Below the pieces are notes generated by a model. The model had not been told where the DNA came from. It was given only the letters and a program-made list of their open reading frames with translations, and searched no databases. Source: Mogibacterium sp. (lineage in GTDB: Bacteria; Bacillota; Clostridia; Peptostreptococcales; Anaerovoracaceae). From it: a stretch of DNA of 5,637 bases. Made by a program: the position numbers and the translations under genes. The DNA lies in NCBI GenBank assembly GCA_017434685.1, contig JAFREV010000013.1, positions 1-5,637 on the forward strand, written 5' to 3'. Shown here one piece after another: positions 1-5,637 of the stretch (position 1 is its first letter; each line of letters opens with the position of its first letter).

Positions 1-177
1 TATCATGGAATAAAATCTGTCGATGATGCCTGACGCATCTATTAATTTCGTACATAGATATTTTACCATATATGAAAAATTTTGAGAACAAATAAACTTG
101 TTTCTTGCTATAGTTTTAGGGCACTAGAGACTTGCTGAAATTTTATTAGATGAAAACAAAAATATTTTTATTCTGTG

Positions 178-206
178 TTCAATGTCAGCGCCTGATGTGG
201 TAAAAT
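178..206 (+). promoter_or_regulatory. Candidate sigma-A type extended -10 promoter for the xdh-ade operon
   Basis: The -10 candidate TAAAAT (201-206) differs from TATAAT at one base and is preceded by TG plus one base (198-200), the extended -10 element. Seventeen bases upstream lies a weak -35, TTCAAT (178-183), matching three of six consensus positions. An extended -10 often tolerates a poor -35. Transcription would start near 213, giving a leader of about 55 bases before the xdhA ATG. An alternative -35-like TTGAGA at 82-87 has no well spaced -10. This is pattern reading only. Confidence 0.45.
185..195. promoter_or_regulatory. Small inverted repeat inside the promoter spacer, possible operator
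   Basis: TCAG (185-188) and CTGA (192-195) form a perfect 4-base dyad around CGC, between the -35 and -10 candidates. It stands out as a G+C-rich patch in an AT-rich region, and its GCCTGA half (190-195) recurs at 28-33. A repressor bound here would block RNA polymerase. The dyad is short enough to be chance, and no cognate regulator gene lies in the window. Confidence 0.2.
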
Positions 207-267
207 ATTCTTGGAAATTAATAAGCAAAATCACGTTTAAGCCATTACCAAACAAGGGGGTAAAAGC

Positions 268-2592
268 ATGTCCAAAAAGTATATAGGACAAGCGGTGACA
301 AGGCACGACGCAAGAGATAAAGCGATGGGCCGCACCAAGTACACCGATGACATGTGCGATAAAGGAGCACTTGTCGTCAGAGTGCTGCATTCAACAGTGG
401 CAAACGGAATTGTCAAGAAGATAGATACGAGCGAAGCCGAGAAAATCCCGGGCGTAGTTCGTATTTTTACTTGCTTTGATTTGAAAGAGAAGCACTACTT
501 CCCGACAGCCGGCCACCCATGGTCTACGGATCCTTCTCATCAGGATATTGCGGACCGTCTGATTATGACGGATCGCCCGCTCTTCCACGGAGATGACATA
601 GGTGCAGTCGTTGCTGAAAACGAAGTTGCCGCTGCTCAGGCTATTCATATGCTTGAGAAAAGTGTTGAATACGAAGAACTTCCTTTCGTGCTTGATGCGC
701 AGGAAGCAATGGAGGATGGAGCACCTCTTCTGCATGAAAAGTTCCCGAACAACGTACTTGCTCATACAGAGATACATATGGGAAGTGTAGAGGAAGCCAT
801 CAAGGAAAAAGGCCTTACCAAGGTCGAAGGCTGGTATGAGACCCAACCGGTTCAGCACTGCCACATAGAGAACTTCATATGCTATGCATACGGAGAGGGC
901 GACAGGACCGTAGTGGTTTCGTCCACACAAATACCGCATATAGCAAGGCGTGTAATCGGACAGGCTCTCGGAATGGACTGGGGTAAATTCAGAGTCATCA
1001 AGCCATTCGTAGGCGGCGGATTCGGAAACAAACAGGACGTTCTCTATGAGCCGCTCTGCGCATGGATAAGCATTCAGCTCGGAGGCCGCCTGGTCAAACT
1101 CGATGTGCCTCGCGAAGAGACATTCATTTCGAACAGGATTAGGCATGCGATTCGCTATCACATCACTTCATGGATGAGAAAGGACGGAACTTTTGCTGCC
1201 AGAACAATCAAAGCATGGTGCAATAACGGCGCGTACAGCTCGCATGGCCATGCAATAGCAGCCAAGGGACTCAATGCATTCCCGCAGCTTTATCCTTGCG
1301 ACAACATCGACGGAGAGACATGGACCGTATACACCAACAGATCGGTAGCGGGAGCTATGAGAGGATACGGAATGCCTCAGGCCAGTTACGCGATGGAGTG
1401 TCATGCAGAGGACTGTGCCAGAGCCATGAAGATGGATCCTCTGGAGTTCCGCAGAAAGAACCTCATGCCTGTCGGATACTACCATGCATTCTCAAAGAAC
1501 GAGCTCTACACCGATACATTCAACCAGTGCTTCGATAAGGGCGCTGAGATCATCGGTTACTACGATAAGATCAAGAAATATAAGAACCAAAAGGGAGATA
1601 TCAGGCGCGGGATAGCCGTATCGACTTTCTGGTACAACACAGCTGTATATCCGATCGCGCTTGAGACATCATCCTGCCGTATTGTTATGAACCAGGACGG
1701 CTCGGTTCAGTTCCAGCTCGGAGAAACCGAGATCGGACAGGGCGCAGATACAGCGGCTGCTCAGATGATAGCGGACACTCTCGGAATTCCGTTCGATATG
1801 GTTCACCCTGTATCAAACCAGGATACGGACATAACACCGTTCGGCACGGGCGTATACGCATCAAGAGGAACATACACGCTCGGTTTCTCAGTTAAGCAAA
1901 CAGCACTTCTTCTCAAGGAGAAAGTTCTTGAGGCTGCGCATCAGTTCACGCGCATGCCAGTCTACAATCTCGACCTCGTAGACGGAGAGATTATCAGGAC
2001 TACCGACGGACGCAAACTTATGACGATAGGAGAGCTTGCCCTCGAGAAACTGTACACGACTGACGGCTCGCAGCACCTTACTGCAGAGTCGACATATCAG
2101 ATTAAATCCAACGCGTATTCATTCGGATGCTGCTTCGCAGAGGTCGAAGTCGACATCCCTATGTGCCGCGTAAGACTACTCAATATCGTGAACGTACACG
2201 ACTGCGGACAGGTCATTAACCCGACTCTCGCAGAGGGACAGGTTCACGGCGGACAGAGCATGGGTATCGGATATGCACTGTCCGAGAAACTCATGTGGGA
2301 TGAAAAGACGGGAGCCCCTCTCAACAACAATCTGCTCGACTACAAGATGTCCTCATTTATGGATCATCCGAGACTGGTCGGAGCGTTTGTCGAGAACTAC
2401 GAGCCTACGAGTGCTTACGGCACCAAGGGACTCGGAGAGCCTCCTACATGTCCGGTAGCACCTGCGATCAGAAACGCAATCGGCGCTGCGACGGGAGCAT
2501 ATATCAACGAGCTTCCGCTCTCACCGCACACTCTCTTCCGTGAATTCACGGATGCGGGGCTTATCAACGATTCGTTTGCTGAGGAAGAGTAA
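268..2592 (+). CDS. xdhA: Xanthine dehydrogenase-type molybdenum hydroxylase, molybdopterin-binding catalytic subunit
   Basis: This is the large catalytic subunit of a cytoplasmic molybdenum hydroxylase, expected to hydroxylate hypoxanthine or xanthine using water oxygen. The 774 residues resemble E. coli XdhA (about 750) from end to end. The N-terminal aldehyde oxidase/xanthine dehydrogenase a/b hammerhead domain spans roughly residues 10-135, and the molybdopterin-binding domain fills the rest. Cofactor and active-site motifs are GGGFGNKQD (249-257), AMRGYG (363-368), GETEIGQGAD (485-494), NVHDCGQVINP (642-652), AEGQVHGG (655-662) and GLGEPP (721-726), where Glu724 matches the catalytic glutamate of the family (bovine Glu1261). 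Gln256 replaces the substrate-binding Glu802 of bovine enzyme, as in E. coli XdhA. The ATG is preceded by AAGGGGG seven bases upstream, and an MSKKYIGQ start is natural. It is the first gene of the operon, 18 bases before xdhB. Naming follows E. coli; other systems call this subunit XdhB or PucD. The family is near certain, the exact purine substrate less so. Confidence 0.93.
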   Translation: MSKKYIGQAVTRHDARDKAMGRTKYTDDMCDKGALVVRVLHSTVANGIVKKIDTSEAEKIPGVVRIFTCFDLKEKHYFPTAGHPWSTDPSHQDIADRLIMTDRPLFHGDDIGAVVAENEVAAAQAIHMLEKSVEYEELPFVLDAQEAMEDGAPLLHEKFPNNVLAHTEIHMGSVEEAIKEKGLTKVEGWYETQPVQHCHIENFICYAYGEGDRTVVVSSTQIPHIARRVIGQALGMDWGKFRVIKPFVGGGFGNKQDVLYEPLCAWISIQLGGRLVKLDVPREETFISNRIRHAIRYHITSWMRKDGTFAARTIKAWCNNGAYSSHGHAIAAKGLNAFPQLYPCDNIDGETWTVYTNRSVAGAMRGYGMPQASYAMECHAEDCARAMKMDPLEFRRKNLMPVGYYHAFSKNELYTDTFNQCFDKGAEIIGYYDKIKKYKNQKGDIRRGIAVSTFWYNTAVYPIALETSSCRIVMNQDGSVQFQLGETEIGQGADTAAAQMIADTLGIPFDMVHPVSNQDTDITPFGTGVYASRGTYTLGFSVKQTALLLKEKVLEAAHQFTRMPVYNLDLVDGEIIRTTDGRKLMTIGELALEKLYTTDGSQHLTAESTYQIKSNAYSFGCCFAEVEVDIPMCRVRLLNIVNVHDCGQVINPTLAEGQVHGGQSMGIGYALSEKLMWDEKTGAPLNNNLLDYKMSSFMDHPRLVGAFVENYEPTSAYGTKGLGEPPTCPVAPAIRNAIGAATGAYINELPLSPHTLFREFTDAGLINDSFAEEE

Positions 2593-2610
2593 GAAAGGAG
2601 GATATAGACC

Positions 2611-3498
2611 ATGTATGATATCAAAGCGCTTTACGAAGCGGAAAGCGTAGAACATGCTATAAAGCTCCTGCAGGAACACCCTGAGGCACAGATTATAGCC
2701 GGAGGCTCTGACGTTTTGGTGCAGATCAGGGAAGGAAGAAGAGCAGGTGTCGAACTCGTCAGCATATACATGCTCGATGAACTTCGCGGTGTATCAATAG
2801 ATGAAGAGGAGAACATCCGCATCGGATCGCTGACCAGCTTTGCGCATATTACAAAAGACCCTATCATTCAGAAATACATCAACGTGCTCGGAGAAGCCGT
2901 GGATATGGTAGGAGGACCTCAGATCAGAGCCATCGGCACTATCGGAGGAAACACATGTAACGGCGTAACTTCGGCTGACTCGGCATCGACTCTGATGGCA
3001 TGGGATGCGGTCATGGAAGTGACGGGACCTGAGGGAGTCAGGAGAGTTCCTATTCAGGACTTCTACATCAAAGCTAAAGTAGTGGACCTCAAACCGGGAG
3101 AACTTCAAACTGCAATACTTATTCCGAAGTCTTCATATGAGAATTGCTACGGCCACTACATCAAATATGCGATGAGAAACGCCCTCGACATAACGACAAC
3201 GGGATGCTCCGTAAACGTAGTGCTCAGTGAGGATAAGAAAAAGTTTGAAAGAGTAAGAGCCGGCTACGGAGTCGCAGCTCCTATTCCTATGAGAGCCAAG
3301 ACAGCCGAGGAATTTATCAAAGGCAAGAAAGTAACGGAGAAGAACATCAAAGAATTCTCCGAGATGGTACTTGAGGATGTAAATCCTCGTAACAGCTGGC
3401 GTGCCGGCAGAGCTCTCAGACGCCACATCTCCGTCGTAATGGCAGAGCGTGCGCTGAGAGAATCAATCAGACTTGCAGGAGGTGAAATCAATGGATAA
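2611..3498 (+). CDS. xdhB: Xanthine dehydrogenase, FAD-binding subunit
   Basis: This is the flavin subunit of the same complex. It takes electrons from the iron-sulfur clusters and passes them to NAD+ or another acceptor. At 295 residues it matches the usual length of stand-alone FAD subunits (E. coli XdhB about 292). The N-terminal FAD-binding domain of the CO dehydrogenase flavoprotein family covers about residues 1-175, with the two flavin-binding loops AGGSDVLVQ (30-38) and TIGGNTCNG (110-118), followed by TSADSA (120-125). The C-terminal CO dehydrogenase flavoprotein domain runs from about 180 to 290 and carries YAMRNALDI (186-194) and GVAAPIPMRA (220-229), also as in E. coli XdhB. The ATG follows AAAGGAGGA by 8 bases, a near ideal ribosome binding site. 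The 3' end overlaps the next gene by 8 bases, which suggests coupled translation and fixed subunit stoichiometry. Confidence 0.94.
   Translation: MYDIKALYEAESVEHAIKLLQEHPEAQIIAGGSDVLVQIREGRRAGVELVSIYMLDELRGVSIDEEENIRIGSLTSFAHITKDPIIQKYINVLGEAVDMVGGPQIRAIGTIGGNTCNGVTSADSASTLMAWDAVMEVTGPEGVRRVPIQDFYIKAKVVDLKPGELQTAILIPKSSYENCYGHYIKYAMRNALDITTTGCSVNVVLSEDKKKFERVRAGYGVAAPIPMRAKTAEEFIKGKKVTEKNIKEFSEMVLEDVNPRNSWRAGRALRRHISVVMAERALRESIRLAGGEING
3477..3482 (+). promoter_or_regulatory. Ribosome binding site that sets the xdhC start
   Basis: AGGAGG lies inside the last codons of xdhB, 8 bases before the ATG at 3491. An upstream in-frame TTG at 3473 would start the protein before this site and lacks its own Shine-Dalgarno sequence, so the ATG at 3491 is preferred. 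The resulting N-terminus, MDNQYKVV, leads straight into the ferredoxin-like fold as expected. Confidence 0.85.
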
Positions 3499-4042
3499 TC
3501 AATACAAAGTTGTACATTGCACCATAAACGGCAAGGCGGTGGAAAAAGTTGTCGACGTAAGAGCGTCGCTGACAGATATGCTCAGAAATGATTACAGACT
3601 GACCTCGGTCAAAAAAGGCTGCGAGGTAGGAGAGTGCGGAGCCTGCACGGTCATAATAGACGGAGAGGGCTTCAACTCCTGCATCTATCTTGCAGTATGG
3701 GCAGAGGGCAAGGAAATATGGACGGTAGAAGGCCTCATCAGTCCGGAAGGTGAACTTTCGGATATACAGGAAGCCTTCATCGAGGAGGGAGCGATCCAGT
3801 GCGGATTCTGCAGCCCGGGATTTATCATGACGAGCTGGGAGATTCTGAAATCCGGAAAAGAATATACGGATGATGAACTCAGAAAACTGCTGTCAGGTCA
3901 CCTCTGCAGATGCACGGGATACGAGAATATATTCCGCGCTGTTAAGAAGACTATGCTCAGACGTCTCGGCAAGAAAAAAGAGGCGGAGAAAGTAAACTCG
4001 CAGGGCATCACGGACTATCCGGATCCAATGCCATTTATGTAA
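3491..4042 (+). CDS. xdhC: Xanthine dehydrogenase, iron-sulfur ([2Fe-2S]x2) subunit
   Basis: This small electron-transfer subunit links the molybdenum centre of XdhA to the FAD of XdhB. It has 183 residues from the ATG chosen by its ribosome binding site. The N-terminal plant-ferredoxin-like [2Fe-2S] domain (about 5-80) has ligands Cys44, Cys49, Cys52 and Cys64 in the pattern CEVGECGAC...C. The C-terminal four-helix [2Fe-2S] domain (about 85-155) has Cys104, Cys107, Cys139 and Cys141 in QCGFC and CRC motifs, so all eight ligands are present. Gln103 just before Cys104 is the residue that usually contacts the pterin. The family in E. coli ends near residue 159; here about 25 residues more follow, basic at first (LRRLGKKKEAEK) and then proline-rich (DYPDPMPFM). 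The start overlaps the xdhB stop by 8 bases. The name is the E. coli one and must not be confused with the XdhC/MobA-like sulfuration chaperone, which is absent here. Confidence 0.94.
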   Translation: MDNQYKVVHCTINGKAVEKVVDVRASLTDMLRNDYRLTSVKKGCEVGECGACTVIIDGEGFNSCIYLAVWAEGKEIWTVEGLISPEGELSDIQEAFIEEGAIQCGFCSPGFIMTSWEILKSGKEYTDDELRKLLSGHLCRCTGYENIFRAVKKTMLRRLGKKKEAEKVNSQGITDYPDPMPFM

Positions 4043-4082
4043 TACGGCAAGTTCAATGGCTGCACAGAGGCGGCGGCCGGAG

Positions 4083-4087
4083 AGGAG
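4083..4087 (+). promoter_or_regulatory. Ribosome binding site supporting a GTG start for ade
   Basis: AGGAG, within a longer GGAGAGGAG run (4079-4087), sits six bases before the GTG at 4094. The same frame is closed by TAG at 4088-4090, so the protein cannot begin further upstream except at a less likely ATT. The first internal in-frame ATG (residue 83) lies beyond the metal-binding HxH motif and would destroy the enzyme, so GTG is the credible start. Confidence 0.8.
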
Positions 4088-4093
4088 TAGATT

Positions 4094-5637
4094 GTGAAGT
4101 ACGAAACATATAAGAAGCTTGCGCCTGCAGCGCTCGGTAAAGTCAAAGCAGATATCGTATTCAGAAACTGCAAGATAGTCGATGTATTTACCGGCGAAGT
4201 GGTAGAGAGTGCAATAGGCGTAAAGGACGGCATAATACTCGGTGTATCCAGAACCGTCCAGGGTAAAAAAGAGGTAGATCTCAAAGGCGCATATGTAGCA
4301 CCGGGATTTATCGATGCACACTTGCACCTTGAATCCACCATGGTAGCACCTGCAGAACTCGTAGCCACGGCAGCAGCCTGCGGAACCACTACATTTATTG
4401 TAGACCCGCACGAGGCAGCGAATGTTTCGGGTGCGGACGGAATCAACTACATACTTGATCAGACCGAAAAGTCGACGGCCAATGTATTTGTAATGATGCC
4501 TTCATGCGTGCCGGCCACCAACATAGACGACAACGGATGCATGTTTGCCTCAAATGACATGTATCCTTTCATCGGCAATCCGCGCATTCTCGGACTCGGC
4601 GAGGTTATGGATGATGACGCCGTTATTAACGCAGACCCGAGGATGTTCGCGAAATTCGCACTGTTCGATCATCTGGTAATTGACGGTCATGCACCTTTCC
4701 TGCCAAACCGTATGCTGTCGGCATACAAACTCGCGGGAGTTGATACCGACCATGAGGCCTCTTCATTCGAGTATGCGCTCGAGGAGGTAAGGCGCGGAAT
4801 TCATGTCCACATTCGTGAAGGTTCTGCCGCACACAATCTCGACGATATCGTAAGCGGCATAGTCAAGACCGGAATAGATACAGAGCACTTCTCATTCTGC
4901 ACGGATGACAAACATATCGAGGACATCATCAGAGAAGGACACATCGTATACAACGTCAGAAGATCGGTTGAACTCGGACTTGACCCGTTCAAAGCCATCA
5001 AGATGGCTACAATCAATACGGCCAAGTGCTACGGCCTCAAGCACATGGGAGCCATAGCACCGGGATACCAGGCCGATCTCGTCATCTTTAATAACATGAA
5101 GGACTTCAAGATTATCGATGTTTACCACAAAGGAAAACTTATAGACAAAAAGGCGCCTGTCAAGGTAAGGAAATGCCCGGCACATCTTAAGCGCACGGTC
5201 AACCTCGACAAGGTAAAAGCCGAAGACTTCAAACTTCCGATCAGAAACAAGACTACACATATCATCGGAATGGAGCCTAAGCAGATAGTCACACAGGACA
5301 TCAAAAAGGCAATAGCCAGGACAGATAATTTTGTTCCAAAGGACGGATATCTTAAAATCGCCGCGGTCGAAAGACATCACAACAGCGGCAAGATAGGAGT
5401 TGCCGTCACCAAGGGTTATGGCATAAAAGGCGGAGCTATTGCGTCATCCGTATCTCACGATTCACACAATATAATAGTAATCGGAGATAACGACGAAGAC
5501 ATCGCAACTGCCGTTAATGAGATTATCCGCGTTCAGGGCGGATACACCGTGGTTGAAAACGGCAAGGTATATGAAACTCTGCCGCTTCCTATTATGGGGC
5601 TTATGACGGATGTCAGTTTCTCCGAGGTAGATAAGAA
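4094..5637 (+). CDS. ade: Adenine deaminase (3' end cut off by the window)
   Basis: This metal-dependent amidohydrolase converts adenine to hypoxanthine and ammonia in the cytoplasm, supplying the substrate for the adjacent hydroxylase. From the GTG start, 514 codons are open to the window edge; the family is usually about 570-600 residues, so the last tens of residues lie outside. The amidohydrolase domain has the metal-binding PGFIDAHLHLES (70-81, His76 and His78), DPHEAAN (104-110), MPSCVPAT (135-142), LGLGEVMD (167-174, Glu170), DGHAP (197-201), TDHE (218-221), IREGSAAHNL (240-249) and FCTDDKH (268-274). IAPGYQADLVIF (321-332) closes the amidohydrolase part. The adenine deaminase-specific C-terminal domain follows, with AVERHHNSG (424-432) and ASSVSHDSHN (450-459). 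These motifs separate it from the unrelated adenosine deaminase-like adenine deaminases. It begins 51 bases after xdhC with no terminator or obvious promoter between, so it is probably co-transcribed. Confidence 0.94.
   Translation, partial: MKYETYKKLAPAALGKVKADIVFRNCKIVDVFTGEVVESAIGVKDGIILGVSRTVQGKKEVDLKGAYVAPGFIDAHLHLESTMVAPAELVATAAACGTTTFIVDPHEAANVSGADGINYILDQTEKSTANVFVMMPSCVPATNIDDNGCMFASNDMYPFIGNPRILGLGEVMDDDAVINADPRMFAKFALFDHLVIDGHAPFLPNRMLSAYKLAGVDTDHEASSFEYALEEVRRGIHVHIREGSAAHNLDDIVSGIVKTGIDTEHFSFCTDDKHIEDIIREGHIVYNVRRSVELGLDPFKAIKMATINTAKCYGLKHMGAIAPGYQADLVIFNNMKDFKIIDVYHKGKLIDKKAPVKVRKCPAHLKRTVNLDKVKAEDFKLPIRNKTTHIIGMEPKQIVTQDIKKAIARTDNFVPKDGYLKIAAVERHHNSGKIGVAVTKGYGIKGGAIASSVSHDSHNIIVIGDNDEDIATAVNEIIRVQGGYTVVENGKVYETLPLPIMGLMTDVSFSEVDK

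Larger units (their letters stand above)
1..267. other. AT-rich non-coding region upstream of the xdh operon
   Basis: No convincing reading frame was found on either strand. G+C is about 29% over the first 240 bases, against roughly half in the genes that follow. Visible structure: a GATGC/GCATC dyad at 25-39; an imperfect AT-rich hairpin (AGAACAA at 85-91 against TTGTTTCT at 98-105, one bulge); a perfect 12-base A/T palindrome at 158-169; a TCAG-CGC-CTGA dyad at 185-195; and an extended -10 promoter candidate at 178-206. There is no G+C-rich stem followed by a T-run, so no terminator of an upstream gene is called. The conserved core of a purine riboswitch was not seen. The region probably carries the promoter and operator of the operon. 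Confidence 0.7.

Noticed and set aside
85..105. Terminator of an upstream gene
   Set aside because: The hairpin is imperfect, almost entirely A/T and not followed by a T-run, so it does not resemble an intrinsic terminator.
150..163. Catabolite-responsive (cre) element
   Set aside because: TGAAAAC at the start is suggestive, but the required central CG and the closing half are missing.
1..267. Purine riboswitch or other structured leader RNA
   Set aside because: A purine riboswitch would suit the operon, but the conserved three-way-junction core sequences are not visible, and the leader from the likely start near 213 is too short to hold an aptamer.
124..390. 88-residue minus-strand frame at the promoter and xdhA 5' end
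   Set aside because: Half is antisense to xdhA and half covers the AT-rich promoter region; there is no recognisable product.
391..1161. 256-residue open frame on the minus strand inside xdhA
   Set aside because: It lies wholly antisense to a strongly supported gene, has a cysteine- and arginine-rich composition with no recognisable motif, and lacks a convincing ribosome binding site. It is a shadow of xdhA codon use.
3893..4411. 172-residue minus-strand frame across the xdhC-ade junction
   Set aside because: It is antisense to two genes with intact family motifs, its translation is rich in Cys, Tyr and Arg, and no domain is recognisable.
4892..5380. 162-residue minus-strand frame inside ade
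   Set aside because: It overlaps the part of ade that carries the FCTDD and APGYQADL motifs, and it shows no motif of its own.

Overview
The window holds one co-directional, plus-strand purine-catabolism operon: the three subunits of a bacterial molybdenum hydroxylase of the xanthine dehydrogenase type (xdhA, xdhB, xdhC in E. coli naming), followed by an adenine deaminase gene (ade) that runs off the right edge. The frequent AGA, GGA and ATA codons, strong AGGAGG-type ribosome binding sites, a very AT-rich promoter region (about 29% G+C over the first 240 bases) and a coding composition near half G+C suggest an anaerobic Firmicute, probably a clostridial gut-type bacterium. This taxonomic guess is inference; nothing here fixes a genus.

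Layout: positions 1-267 are non-coding and AT-rich. They hold a plausible extended -10 promoter about 60 bases before the first gene and two small G+C-rich dyads, but no recognisable RNA gene or purine riboswitch. xdhA (268-2592) encodes the 774-residue molybdopterin-binding catalytic subunit. After 18 bases comes xdhB (2611-3498), the 295-residue FAD subunit. It overlaps by 8 bases xdhC (3491-4042), the 183-residue two-[2Fe-2S] subunit. After a 51-base gap, ade starts with GTG at 4094; 514 codons are visible and the C-terminus is cut off by the window.

How they work together: adenine deaminase converts adenine to hypoxanthine and ammonia. The XdhABC enzyme would then hydroxylate hypoxanthine to xanthine and possibly to urate, passing electrons from the molybdenum centre through the two iron-sulfur clusters to FAD. 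The cluster therefore looks like a salvage or fermentation route that uses adenine as a nitrogen, carbon or electron source. All three subunits resemble E. coli XdhABC closely along their length, as recalled from memory. Like that enzyme, the catalytic subunit has Gln where mammalian xanthine oxidoreductase has its substrate-binding Glu802, so the exact substrate is not settled by sequence. I see no novel system, mobile element, CRISPR array or broken gene.
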